Source: Aliitabrizicola sp031408575
GTDB taxonomy: Bacteria > Pseudomonadota > Alphaproteobacteria > Rhodobacterales > Rhodobacteraceae
Assembly: GCA_031408575.1 (NCBI GenBank)
Contig: JANNWS010000101.1
Coordinates: 22,855-86,854 of the forward strand
Reading direction: 5' to 3'
Length of the DNA stretch: 64,000 nt
The notes below the pieces were generated by a model. That model worked only from the letters and a program-made list of their open reading frames with translations. It had not been told where the DNA came from and did no database searches. Position numbers and translations under genes: made by a program. Below, in pieces: positions 7,912 to 16,398 of this stretch; the first letter of the stretch is position 1; the number at the start of each line of letters is the position of its first letter.

Positions 7912-9519
7912 CTACTGGCCAGCGTGCTTCTTCATCGATTCGGCGATCTGCGCTTTTACGCCTTCCAGACCAAAGCTTGCGCCCTTCTGCATCGGTGGGA
8001 AGTCGATTGCCGTCTGCGCCAGTTCGGCAACTTTCTGCTGAACGAGAACAAACCGCCAGAACTCGAACTTGTACCACTCGAAGAATTCCAACGATCCGTT
8101 GTTGCCGTTCGGCCAAGCCGTCCGCTCGAACGGATCGAGACGAAGGTTTACGATCAGCGGAACGTCTGGCTTGATCGTATTGCCCAGCCAGCCATCCGGT
8201 TGGGTCTGGAATGTGAACTTGTAGTCGTCCAGACGGGCCGCGTTCAGCGAGCTTTCCGCGAAATACCAGATTTCGTGGCGGGTTGACGGTCCCTTTCCGG
8301 TGATCATCGGCGTCTGGTCGCTGCCATCAAGATGCACCTTGTAAGAGGTGCCGTTCAGTTCTTTTCCGGCCTTCAGATCATCCACAATGTTCGGTTCGCC
8401 CGCCGCCGCCAGAAGTGTCGGGAACCAGTCCATGCCCGAGATGATGCCGTTGCCGACGCTGCCTGCCGGAACCTTGCCCGGCCATTTTATCAGCGCAGGC
8501 GCACGGAAACCGCCCTCAAAGCTGGTGCCTTTGCCGCCGTAGAACGGCGTTTGCCCGCCATCTGGCCAGGTAAAGTTCTCGGTGCCGTTGTCGGTGGTGA
8601 AGATAACAATGGTATTGTCATCCACGCCCATATCTTTCAGCTTCTGCATCGTGGCACCGACGATATCGTCAAGCTGTGCCATGCCGGCCTCGTGGATCGA
8701 CCAGCCGTTTTCGGAATTCCGCATCGCCTCGTATTTCGGCGAAAGGTGGGTGACGATGTGCATCCGGGTCGGGTTCAGCCAGAGGAAGAAGGGCTTATCC
8801 TCGGCCTTGGCCTTGTCAATGAAATCGAACGCGAGTTTCTGAATCTCGTCATCCACAGTTTCCATCCGGTCTGGATAGAGGGTGCCTGCGTCTTCGATCT
8901 TCTGTTTGCCGACCTTGCCCCAACGCGGCATGACGGTGGCATCATCGACGTCGGTCGCCCAGCTGTGGACCATGTTGCGCGGGCCAACCGTGGCCAGCAA
9001 CTCTTGCGGATAGCCTGGGTGCGCTGGGTCCTCCATCGCATCGAGGTGGTAGAGATAGCCGAAAAATTCGTCAAAGCCGTGGACCGTGGGCAGAAACTCG
9101 TTCAGGTCGCCCAGATGGTTCTTGCCGAACTGGCCGGTGGCATAGCCGAGTTCCTTGAGGGCGGTGGCGATGGTTGGCGCTTCGGCGGGCAGGCCGATGG
9201 GCGATCCGGCCTGACCCACGGTGGTCATGCCGGTGCGGATCGGAAGCTGGCCCGTGATGAAGTTCGCCCGACCCGCCGTGCAGCTGGCCTCGGCGTAATA
9301 GTCGGTGAACAACATGCCATCGGCTGCGATCTGATCAAGATGGGGCGTCTTGCCCGCCATCATGCCACGGCTGTAGGCGCCGATGTTCCAGATGCCGATA
9401 TCGTCGCCCATGATGACGACGATGTTGGGTTTCTTGTCCTGAGCGAAGCCGGGAAGCGGGGCAAGTGCCACCGCGATACAGCAAAGGGCGCTCGCCTGCG
9501 CTAAGTGTCTGAATTTCAA
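7912..9519 (-). CDS. Exported type I sulfatase (arylsulfatase family)
   Basis: Hydrolyses sulfate esters in the periplasm or outside the cell. The enzyme has a metal-binding NIVVIMGDDIG start (Asp39, Asp40) and the formylglycine motif SCTAGR, in which Cys80 would be oxidised by a sulfatase-maturating enzyme not found in this window. A TTDNGTEN metal/substrate motif lies further on. I choose a TTG start at 9519: a GGAGGG motif lies 7 bases upstream, and the product then begins with a basic residue, a hydrophobic core and a GFA|QD signal-peptidase site around residue 26. The frame stays open to 9660 but that extension would bury the signal peptide. The substrate is not evident. Confidence 0.87.
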   Translation of the reverse strand: MKFRHLAQASALCCIAVALAPLPGFAQDKKPNIVVIMGDDIGIWNIGAYSRGMMAGKTPHLDQIAADGMLFTDYYAEASCTAGRANFITGQLPIRTGMTTVGQAGSPIGLPAEAPTIATALKELGYATGQFGKNHLGDLNEFLPTVHGFDEFFGYLYHLDAMEDPAHPGYPQELLATVGPRNMVHSWATDVDDATVMPRWGKVGKQKIEDAGTLYPDRMETVDDEIQKLAFDFIDKAKAEDKPFFLWLNPTRMHIVTHLSPKYEAMRNSENGWSIHEAGMAQLDDIVGATMQKLKDMGVDDNTIVIFTTDNGTENFTWPDGGQTPFYGGKGTSFEGGFRAPALIKWPGKVPAGSVGNGIISGMDWFPTLLAAAGEPNIVDDLKAGKELNGTSYKVHLDGSDQTPMITGKGPSTRHEIWYFAESSLNAARLDDYKFTFQTQPDGWLGNTIKPDVPLIVNLRLDPFERTAWPNGNNGSLEFFEWYKFEFWRFVLVQQKVAELAQTAIDFPPMQKGASFGLEGVKAQIAESMKKHAGQ

Positions 9520-9543
9520 TATTAAGCCCTCCGTAAATAAAGA

Positions 9544-9584
9544 CGATTCCCCGAGAAAGAGTGTCTCTTGGACATTGGGAATCG
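9544..9584 (-). promoter_or_regulatory. Long stem-loop in the sulfatase leader
   Basis: Eight-base arms CGATTCCC (9544-9551) and GGGAATCG (9577-9584) enclose a second stem, GAGA/TCTC. It sits 25 bases upstream of the sulfatase start, so it is either a 5'-leader structure or a palindromic protein-binding site. Confidence 0.45.
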
Positions 9585-9737
9585 GTGTGAAGATGAACAT
9601 CGACAGATTTACGGTAGGACTATTCAAGTCGTAACGCGAACAATTTTCCGCATGGTGCACCAGTGGTTGGCTGGATCATCGGCAAGCCGAGGCCTGCCAC
9701 CTTCCCCCCGATCCCGTGAGCGCCTAAGCTGTCGCGC

Positions 9738-11048
9738 ATGGCAGATCTCTTTGACACACCTGCGACCCCCGCACCCGATGCGCCGCGCCCGCTGGCCGAC
9801 CGGCTTCGGCCTAAAACGCTTGCCGAGGTGATCGGGCAGACCAGGGTTTTGTCGCCCGAGGGGCCGCTGGGGGCGATGCTGGCGGCACGAAGCCTGTCGT
9901 CGTTGATCCTCTGGGGGCCGCCGGGCGTGGGAAAGACCACGATTGCGCGGCTGTTGGCGGATGCCACAGATCTGGCCTTCGTGCAGATTTCGGCGATTTT
10001 CACCGGTGTGCCTGACCTGCGGAAAATCTTTGAACAGGCCAAGATCCGGCGCGCAAACGGGCAGGGGACGTTGTTGTTCGTGGACGAGGTGCATCGTTTC
10101 AACAAGGCGCAACAGGACGGGTTCCTGCCGCATATGGAAGATGGGACGATCCTGCTGGTAGGGGCAACTACCGAGAATCCCTCGTTCGAGTTGAACGCCG
10201 CTTTGCTCAGCCGCGCGCAGGTCATCGTGTTGGAACGCCTGACGCTGACGGACCTTGAGCATCTGGCGCAGCGGGCCGAGAAGGACTTGGGCCGCGCCCT
10301 GCCGTTGACCGGCGATGCGCGCGAAGCCCTGCTGGAGATGGCAGACGGGGATGGGCGGGCGGCACTGAACCTGATCGAACAGGTGGCAGCGTGGAAGATC
10401 AACAAGCCCTTGGACCGCGAGGCACTGTCAACGCGCCTGATGCGGCGTGCGGCGAAATACGACAAGTCGGGGGAAGAGCATTACAACCTGATATCCGCGC
10501 TGCACAAATCGGTGCGCGGGTCGGACCCGGATGCTGCGCTTTACTGGTTCGCGCGGATGCTGGAAGGCGGCGAAGACCCGCGCTTTCTGGCACGGCGGAT
10601 CACCCGGATGGCGGTGGAAGATATCGGCCTAGCCGATCCGCAGGCGCAGGCCGTTTGCTTGCAGGCGTGGGAGACATATGAGCGGTTAGGTTCGCCCGAA
10701 GGCGAATTGGCGCTGGCTCAGGCGGTGATCTATCTGGCGCTCGCCCCGAAATCGAACGCGGTCTATGTGGCCTACAAGGCGGCACGCAACGCCGCCCGGG
10801 AAACCGGGTCGGAACCGCCCCCGCTGCATATCCGCAACGCGCCAACAAAGCTGATGAAGGATATCGGCTATGGGGCTGGCTATGCCTATGACCATGACGC
10901 CGAGGACGGATTTTCGGGGCAGGACTATTTCCCAGAAGGGATGAAACGCCCGGTCTGGTATCTGCCCCCCGAACGCGGCTTCGAGCGCGAGTTGAAAAAG
11001 CGCATCGAGTATTTCGCCAAGCTGCGCGGGAAACGTCAGGGCGGTTGA
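9738..11048 (+). CDS. rarA: Replication-associated recombination protein A (RarA/MgsA AAA+ ATPase)
   Basis: A clamp-loader-like AAA+ ATPase that acts at stalled replication forks. Its 436 residues have PLADRLRPKTLAEVIGQ at the N-terminus, Walker A GPPGVGKTT (about 60-68), Walker B LLFVDEVHRFNKAQQD, sensor 1 LLVGATTENPSFELN and an arginine-finger SRAQV segment. The C-terminal tetramerisation region begins around EEHYNLISALHKSVRGSD and ends in the PVWYLPPERGFE family tail. It is monocistronic, divergent from the sulfatase. Confidence 0.96.
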   Translation: MADLFDTPATPAPDAPRPLADRLRPKTLAEVIGQTRVLSPEGPLGAMLAARSLSSLILWGPPGVGKTTIARLLADATDLAFVQISAIFTGVPDLRKIFEQAKIRRANGQGTLLFVDEVHRFNKAQQDGFLPHMEDGTILLVGATTENPSFELNAALLSRAQVIVLERLTLTDLEHLAQRAEKDLGRALPLTGDAREALLEMADGDGRAALNLIEQVAAWKINKPLDREALSTRLMRRAAKYDKSGEEHYNLISALHKSVRGSDPDAALYWFARMLEGGEDPRFLARRITRMAVEDIGLADPQAQAVCLQAWETYERLGSPEGELALAQAVIYLALAPKSNAVYVAYKAARNAARETGSEPPPLHIRNAPTKLMKDIGYGAGYAYDHDAEDGFSGQDYFPEGMKRPVWYLPPERGFERELKKRIEYFAKLRGKRQGG

Positions 11049-11107
11049 CCCTTAGGCAACGGAAGAAATGCGGGTGGAGTTTTCGAGGCAGCATGCCGCC
11101 GGTGTCG

Positions 11108-12001
11108 TTACGGCCTTTGCGCGCCCTCGCGGTTCAGTGTGACTGCATAGAGACCTGTCGTCGCCGTGATGAAAAGCTGATGCTTCGCGCGCCCGCCAAA
11201 GCAGATGTTGGACACCAGTTCCGGCACAAGGATCTTGCCCAGCAGCGTGCCATCGGGGGCAATGCAGTGAACGCCGTCCGCAGCCGAGGACCAAAGGTTG
11301 CCATCGGTATCTGTGCGGACGCCGTCGGCGCAACCGGGGGCTATGGTGTGAAAAACCTCGCCACCCGAAAGGCGATGGCCGTCAACGCTGAACGCGCGGA
11401 TATGCTGCGGATCTGGATGAAACAGGCGGCCGGTGTCGGCGACGTAAAGCCGGGTTTCGTCGGGGGAAAACGCAAGGCCATTGGGGCAGTTGAAGTCGGT
11501 CAGGACCGCCTTGATGCTGCCTGAAGGGTCAACGCGATAGACTTGGCAAGGCAGTTCCGGTTCTGACTTGAAACCCTCATAATTGGTTATGATACCATAA
11601 TGTGGATCGGTGAACCAGATCGCGCCATCTGATGTCACCACGACATCATTGGGAGAGTTGAATCGCTTGCCCTGATAGCTGTCGGCAATCACGGTGATGG
11701 ACCCGTCAAGTTCGGTCCGCGACACGCGGCGGGTGCCATGTTCGCACGAGATCAATCGACCCTCGCGGTCACGTGTGTGGCCATTGGCGTAGTTCGACGG
11801 CGCACGGAACGTTGTCAGGCCGTGGCCCGGCGTATAGCGCAGGATGCGATTGTTCGGGATGTCCGAGAACAGCAGGCAATTCGCGTCACCGAACCAGACC
11901 GGCCCTTCGGCCCAGTCAAAACCGGTGGCGAGTTGCTTGACGGGCGCGTTGCCCATGACAAAGGCGTTGAAGCGTGGGTCGATCGTAACAAAGAAGGGCA
12001 T
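11108..12001 (-). CDS. SMP-30/gluconolactonase-family lactonase
   Basis: A six-bladed beta-propeller hydrolase of 297 residues that opens a sugar lactone such as glucono- or L-idono-lactone. Metal and active-site motifs expected of the family are visible: the glutamate in DWAEGPVWF, NSPNDVVV, FTDPHYG, CPNGLAFSPDE with VADT, and the catalytic CADGVRTDTDGNLWSS. It is the last gene of a minus-strand trio with the L-idonate dehydrogenase and 2-hydroxyacid dehydrogenase genes (33-base gap), consistent with lactone hydrolysis feeding the acid pathway. Confidence 0.88.
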   Translation of the reverse strand: MPFFVTIDPRFNAFVMGNAPVKQLATGFDWAEGPVWFGDANCLLFSDIPNNRILRYTPGHGLTTFRAPSNYANGHTRDREGRLISCEHGTRRVSRTELDGSITVIADSYQGKRFNSPNDVVVTSDGAIWFTDPHYGIITNYEGFKSEPELPCQVYRVDPSGSIKAVLTDFNCPNGLAFSPDETRLYVADTGRLFHPDPQHIRAFSVDGHRLSGGEVFHTIAPGCADGVRTDTDGNLWSSAADGVHCIAPDGTLLGKILVPELVSNICFGGRAKHQLFITATTGLYAVTLNREGAQRP

Positions 12002-12034
12002 CGGGGCGCGTCCTTTCGGCTAAAGGCAACCGGT

Positions 12035-13066
12035 TCAGCTAAAGGCTATCTGGGCTTTCATCGCCTGCGTTCGGTCGTTTGCCAGTGTGAACGCATCAAC
12101 GGCGCTGGCAAGGGGCAGGGTGTGGGTGATCAGCGGTTTCACGTCAATCAGTCCCGCCCGCATCATGCCAACCCCGGTGGCGAATTCGCCGTGAAAACGG
12201 AACGAGCCGCGCAGGTCAAGCTCCTTCGCTGTCAGCGCCTGCATCGGGATGGTCATGTCGCCGCCGAAACCCAGTTGCAGGATGATGCCGCGCGGGCGCA
12301 GCGCGGGGATGGCAGTTGCGAGGGCAGCGGCGGCACCGGAACATTCAAAAAGCACATCGAAGTGGCCCTTGTCGGCAGTATAGGGCGAAAGGCCATCGGG
12401 TGTGGAGGCGATGTTGATTGTGTGGTCTGCACCGACCTTTCCGGCAAGGCCAAGAGTGAAGTCCGACAGGTCGGTGGCCACGATTTCCGCCGCTCCGGCG
12501 CGGCGGGCTGCCAGAATGGCGAGGCAACCGATGGGGCCGCAGCCAGTCACCAGCACACGCTTGCCCAGCATCTGGCCCCCGCGAATGGTGGCGTGAAGCA
12601 CGACGGCGAGGGGTTCGGCCATTGCGGCCTCTCCCGGTGTCAGGCCGTCCGCAGGAATGCATTGGGTGGCATCGGCAACAAGGCGTTCACGAAAGGCGCC
12701 CTGAATATGCGGGAAGGGCATGGCGCTGCCGTAAAAGCGCATGTTGACGCAGTGGCTGGCCAGCCCTTCGAGACAAAAGCGGCAGGTGCCGCAAGGGCGT
12801 GAGGGTGAGACGGCGACCAGTTGGCCTTTGGTCAGGCCTGTTACGCCGGGGCCGAGGGTTTCGACATGGGCCGATACCTCATGCCCCAGAATCATCGGTT
12901 CGCGCAGGCGGGTCGTGCCAAATCCGCCGTGGTTGTAATAGTGCAGGTCCGATCCGCAGATGCCGCCGGTGGCAAGGCGCAAGCCGACCTGACCGGGGCC
13001 GGGGTCGTCGCAAGGCCTTTCCTCGAGACGAAGGTCTTTTGCGCCGTGGATGACAATGGTTTTCAT
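12035..13066 (-). CDS. idnD: L-idonate 5-dehydrogenase (zinc alcohol dehydrogenase family)
   Basis: Oxidises L-idonate to 5-keto-D-gluconate with NAD(P). This 343-residue medium-chain dehydrogenase has catalytic zinc ligands in GGICGSDLHYY and ILGHEVSA, four structural-zinc cysteines in the CGTCRFCLEGLASHC segment, and a Rossmann VLVTGCGPIG. It resembles E. coli IdnD throughout. Its ATG overlaps the stop of the upstream gene (TGATG at 13064-13068), so translation is coupled. The divergent plus-strand genes supply the next two steps (5-keto-gluconate reductase, gluconokinase). Confidence 0.88.
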   Translation of the reverse strand: MKTIVIHGAKDLRLEERPCDDPGPGQVGLRLATGGICGSDLHYYNHGGFGTTRLREPMILGHEVSAHVETLGPGVTGLTKGQLVAVSPSRPCGTCRFCLEGLASHCVNMRFYGSAMPFPHIQGAFRERLVADATQCIPADGLTPGEAAMAEPLAVVLHATIRGGQMLGKRVLVTGCGPIGCLAILAARRAGAAEIVATDLSDFTLGLAGKVGADHTINIASTPDGLSPYTADKGHFDVLFECSGAAAALATAIPALRPRGIILQLGFGGDMTIPMQALTAKELDLRGSFRFHGEFATGVGMMRAGLIDVKPLITHTLPLASAVDAFTLANDRTQAMKAQIAFS

Positions 13067-14010
13067 CAGGTGACCGGGGTGAGAAGTGGTTGGCCTGCGA
13101 AATGAGCGGTCAGGTTGTCGCGCACCAGCTGGCCCATCGCCTTGCGGGTTTCAACCGTGCCGGACGCGACATGGGGTTGCAAAAGGACATTGTCCAGCGC
13201 GAGGAAGCGCGGGTTCAGGTTCGGCTCACCCTCGAACACGTCAAGCGCGGCAGAGCCGATGACGCGGGATTCCAGAGCGTCAAGCAGGGCAGTTTCGTCG
13301 ATGTTGGCAGCGCGCGAGATGTTGATGAGCATGCCCTCTGGTCCAAGGGCCATCAGGACGGCGGCGTTGACGATGTGGCGCGTCGCGGCTGAAGCCGCGA
13401 GCGTGACAAACAGGAAATCCGAGCGGGCCGCGAGTGCCGCCGGGTCGGGGATGTAAGCCCATTCCCTTGACACCGATTTGGGCGCACGCGCGGAATATGC
13501 GATATCCATGCCGAAGCCCTGCAGGCGGTTGGCCACCGCAAGCCCGATGGCCCCAAGTCCGAGGATGCCTGCCCGCCGCCCCCAGACCCGACGTTGCAGC
13601 GGATAGCCTCCTTTGGCCCATGACCCGTCACGGGTAAATTTCTCTGCCCCGACCATGCCGCGCGACAGGCAGATCATCATTCCGATCGCCAGATCGGCAC
13701 AGTCTCCGGTCAGCACATCGGGCGTGTTGGTGACGCTGATCCCGCGGGCGCGGCAGCCAACCATATCGACGGCATCATATCCCACGCCATAGACCGCGAT
13801 CAGTTCAAGGTTTGGGCAGGCCGCTATCATCGTGGCCGAAGCGCCAAGGTCGCCGCGGGTGGCGATGGCACGGATTTGCGGGCCGTGCTGGGCAAGGAAG
13901 GCGGACTTGTCTGGCGCGTCAAACAGCCGGTGAACGGTGAAGGCGGCCTCAAGCGGGGCCTGATCCCATGCGGGAAGGGTGCCGACCTGAAGGATTTGGG
14001 GATGGGTCAT
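13066..14010 (-). CDS. D-isomer-specific 2-hydroxyacid dehydrogenase (2-ketogluconate/glyoxylate reductase-like)
   Basis: An NAD(P)-dependent reductase of 314 residues. It has the catalytic Arg in NISRAANIDE, Glu in FEGEPNLN and His in LLQPHVASGT, plus the Rossmann loop GLGAIGLAVA. In this context 2-ketogluconate (GhrB-like) is the likeliest substrate, with hydroxypyruvate or glyoxylate as alternatives. First gene of the minus-strand arm, reading away from the operator at 14038-14049, and overlapping idnD by one base. Confidence 0.84.
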   Translation of the reverse strand: MTHPQILQVGTLPAWDQAPLEAAFTVHRLFDAPDKSAFLAQHGPQIRAIATRGDLGASATMIAACPNLELIAVYGVGYDAVDMVGCRARGISVTNTPDVLTGDCADLAIGMMICLSRGMVGAEKFTRDGSWAKGGYPLQRRVWGRRAGILGLGAIGLAVANRLQGFGMDIAYSARAPKSVSREWAYIPDPAALAARSDFLFVTLAASAATRHIVNAAVLMALGPEGMLINISRAANIDETALLDALESRVIGSAALDVFEGEPNLNPRFLALDNVLLQPHVASGTVETRKAMGQLVRDNLTAHFAGQPLLTPVT

Positions 14011-14025
14011 GGGTCGGATCGCGCC

Positions 14026-14055
14026 TTGACAGGGGATGTTATCGATAACTTAAAT
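14026..14055 (+). promoter_or_regulatory. Sigma70-like promoter with a GntR/IdnR-type LacI-family operator
   Basis: TTGACA (14026-14031) and TTAAAT (14050-14055) stand 18 bases apart. The spacer contains the perfect 12-bp palindrome GTTATCGATAAC (14038-14049). In context it reads ATGTTATCGATAACTT, close to the half-sites ATGTTA...TAACAT bound by enterobacterial GntR/IdnR (family knowledge). A repressor here would occlude the promoter. The natural ligand-responsive binder is the LacI-family protein at 15337-16347. Confidence 0.8.
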
Positions 14056-14094
14056 AGTGCAAGCGAGGCTGTCGAGATGAAAAGCGGGGACGGA

Positions 14095-14847
14095 ATGGTG
14101 CAGGGTCTGTTTGATCTGACGGGAAAGCGGGCGCTAATCACCGGATCGTCGCAGGGTATCGGCCTTGCGCTGGCAACCGGCCTTGCGGCGGCGGGGGCCG
14201 AGGTGGTGTTGAATGGTCGCGATGCGGCGAAGCTGGCTGCGGCAGCGGACGGGCTGGGGGCACGGTCGCTGACCTTTGATGCGACCGACCATGCCGCGGT
14301 ACGCGCGGCGGTGGACGGGTTCGAGGCCGATGTCGGTGCAATTGATATTCTCGTGAACAACGCCGGAATGCAGCACCGTGCGCCACTTGAGGAATTCCCT
14401 GCCGAGGCGTTCGAGCGGTTGCTGCGGACCAATATCTCGACCGTGTTCAACGTGGGTCAGGCCGTGGCGCGTCACATGATCGGGCGTGGTGAGGGCAAGA
14501 TCATAAACATCGGGTCCGTGCAGACCGCGCTCGCGCGTCCGGGGATCGCGCCCTACACCGCGACCAAGGGCGCGGTGGGGAACCTGACGAAAGGCATGGC
14601 TACCGACTGGGCGAAGTACGGGCTGCAATGCAATGCCATCGCGCCGGGGTATTTCGATACGCCGTTGAATGCGGCATTGGTAGCAGACCCGGCGTTTACA
14701 GCGTGGCTGGAAAAGCGCACGCCTGCCGGGCGCTGGGGGCGGGTGGAAGAATTGGTGGGGGCCTGCGTTTTTCTGGCCTCGGCGGCCTCGTCATTTGTGA
14801 ATGGACATGTGCTTTATGTTGACGGCGGTATCACGGCCTCGCTCTGA
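14095..14847 (+). CDS. idnO: Gluconate 5-dehydrogenase / 5-keto-D-gluconate reductase (SDR)
   Basis: Interconverts 5-keto-D-gluconate and D-gluconate with NADP(H). The protein matches IdnO/Gno: MVQGLFDLTGKRALITGSSQGIG (cofactor loop), NNAGMQHR, catalytic Ser in GSVQTAL and Tyr-x3-Lys in YTATKGAV, and the late EKRTPAGRWG and NGHVLYVDGG segments. I start at 14095, which gives the family-like N-terminus and has a GGGGA motif; an in-frame ATG at 14077 would add six residues. gntK follows one base after the stop. Confidence 0.9.
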   Translation: MVQGLFDLTGKRALITGSSQGIGLALATGLAAAGAEVVLNGRDAAKLAAAADGLGARSLTFDATDHAAVRAAVDGFEADVGAIDILVNNAGMQHRAPLEEFPAEAFERLLRTNISTVFNVGQAVARHMIGRGEGKIINIGSVQTALARPGIAPYTATKGAVGNLTKGMATDWAKYGLQCNAIAPGYFDTPLNAALVADPAFTAWLEKRTPAGRWGRVEELVGACVFLASAASSFVNGHVLYVDGGITASL

Positions 14848-14848
14848 C

Positions 14849-15340
14849 ATGCCGTGCCGGATGGTGGTGATGGGTGTGTCGGGATGCGGAAAGTCGACAG
14901 TGGGAGCGGCTTTGGCTGCCCGGCTCGGGGCCAGCTATGTTGATGGTGACGATCTGCATCCACAGGCGAATATCGCCAAGATGAGCCGGGGAGAGCCGCT
15001 GAGCGACGATGACCGTTGGCCCTGGCTGACGCTGGTCGGACGCGCGCTGGCAGGTGATGGGGTGCGGATCATCGGGTGTTCCGCCTTGAAACGCCGCTAC
15101 CGCGACCAGATCCGGCAAGAAGCCGGCGGGCCGGTGACCGTCATTCATCTGGCGGGGTCACAGGCGGTGATCGCGGCGCGGATGGCGTCGCGGACCGGGC
15201 ATTTCATGCCGACGGGGCTGCTGACCAGCCAGTTCGCGGCACTGGAGCCGCCGGGGACTGGTGAGGACGCTGTGACGGTCGATATCGGCCAGCCTTTCGA
15301 TGCGGTGATCGATGCGATTGTCGCGGGGCTGGGTGCGTGA
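14849..15340 (+). CDS. gntK: Gluconokinase
   Basis: Phosphorylates D-gluconate to 6-phosphogluconate for the Entner-Doudoroff or pentose phosphate pathway. A 163-residue shikimate-kinase-like P-loop protein: VMGVSGCGKSTVG, the gluconate-binding DGDDLHP.NIAKM..G.PL.D.DR.PWL signature of GntK, CSALKRRYRD, and the lid region ARMASRTGHFMP. I start at 14849, one base past the SDR stop; the frame open upstream overlaps that gene. It ends in a GTGA overlap with the LacI regulator. Confidence 0.94.
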   Translation: MPCRMVVMGVSGCGKSTVGAALAARLGASYVDGDDLHPQANIAKMSRGEPLSDDDRWPWLTLVGRALAGDGVRIIGCSALKRRYRDQIRQEAGGPVTVIHLAGSQAVIAARMASRTGHFMPTGLLTSQFAALEPPGTGEDAVTVDIGQPFDAVIDAIVAGLGA

Positions 15341-16347
15341 CTCGCAAACCGCCGACGATGGCCGATATCGCGCGGGAAACCGGCGTCTCGCCGATGACCG
15401 TTTCCCGCGCATTCAAGCGTGACGGGGCGGTTGGTGCGGAACGGCGGGCGGAGATTCTGGCGGTGGCTGAACGGCTGGGCTATGTGTTCGACAGCACGGC
15501 ATCCAATCTGCGGTCCCAGCGGACGGATTTCGTGGCTGTGACCATCCCTTCGATCAACAACGCGAATTTCGCCGACACGGTGCGCGGCCTGACCGAAGGA
15601 TTGGCGGAGCGCGGTTTGCAGATCCTGCTCGGGGCCACGAACTATGACATCCACGATGAAGAACGGCTGATCGAGCAACTGCTGCGCCGCAGGCCCGAGG
15701 CGATTGTAGTGACCGGCGGGAGGCATACCCAGCGGGCGCGGCGATTGCTGGCGAACGCGGGCAGTCCTGTGGTCGAAACATGGGATCTGCCCGCCGATCC
15801 TCTGGGGCATGTGGTGGGGTTTTCCAATGCGGATGCGGTGCGCGGGATGGTCGATCACTTTGTTGCCGCAGGCTACCGGCGGATTGCGTTCATCGGTGGG
15901 GATGCCGATCGCGATACGCGCGGAACCGACCGGCGGGCGGGGTTCATCACGGCCATGGCAAAGCGGGGTCTGGACGCCACGCGGCTGATCGCGGCGGGGG
16001 TACCGCCGATTTCGATGCGCGAGGGGGCCGACGCGATGGCCCTGCTGCTGGACCAGTTCCCTGAAACCGAAGCGGTGATCTGCGTCTCGGACCTCTCGGC
16101 GTTCGGCGCGCTGACGGAGTGTCAGCGTCGCGGCGTGGACGTACCCGGACGGATTGCGATTGCAGGGTTCGGCGATTTCGAGTTGGCGGCGGTTTCGGTG
16201 CCAAGCCTGACCACGATCAACGCCTTTGCAATCGACATCGGACGGCGGACGGCGGGGGTCATCCTGGATGTGCTGGACGGTCGGCAAAACGAGCCTGCGA
16301 AAATCGTGATTGCACCCGAGTTGATCGTGCGAGGCAGCAGTCGCTAA
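15337..16347 (+). CDS. LacI-family transcriptional regulator of the gluconate/idonate module
   Basis: The helix-turn-helix TMADIARETGVSPMTVSRAFK at residues 7-27 and hinge are of LacI type; a periplasmic-binding-protein-like effector domain follows, with the dimer-core DADRDTRGTDRRAGF segment. The GTG start (15337) overlaps the gntK stop; the ATG at 15358 would remove the N-terminal residues before the HTH. Being encoded with idnO and gntK, and with a matching palindrome in their promoter, it is probably the local repressor, induced by gluconate, 6-phosphogluconate or 5-ketogluconate (inference). Confidence 0.88.
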   Translation: MTRKPPTMADIARETGVSPMTVSRAFKRDGAVGAERRAEILAVAERLGYVFDSTASNLRSQRTDFVAVTIPSINNANFADTVRGLTEGLAERGLQILLGATNYDIHDEERLIEQLLRRRPEAIVVTGGRHTQRARRLLANAGSPVVETWDLPADPLGHVVGFSNADAVRGMVDHFVAAGYRRIAFIGGDADRDTRGTDRRAGFITAMAKRGLDATRLIAAGVPPISMREGADAMALLLDQFPETEAVICVSDLSAFGALTECQRRGVDVPGRIAIAGFGDFELAAVSVPSLTTINAFAIDIGRRTAGVILDVLDGRQNEPAKIVIAPELIVRGSSR

Positions 16348-16398
16348 GTCGTCACTGCATTGCGCGCATCAGAACGACCACTCGTTTCCTTTTGAATG

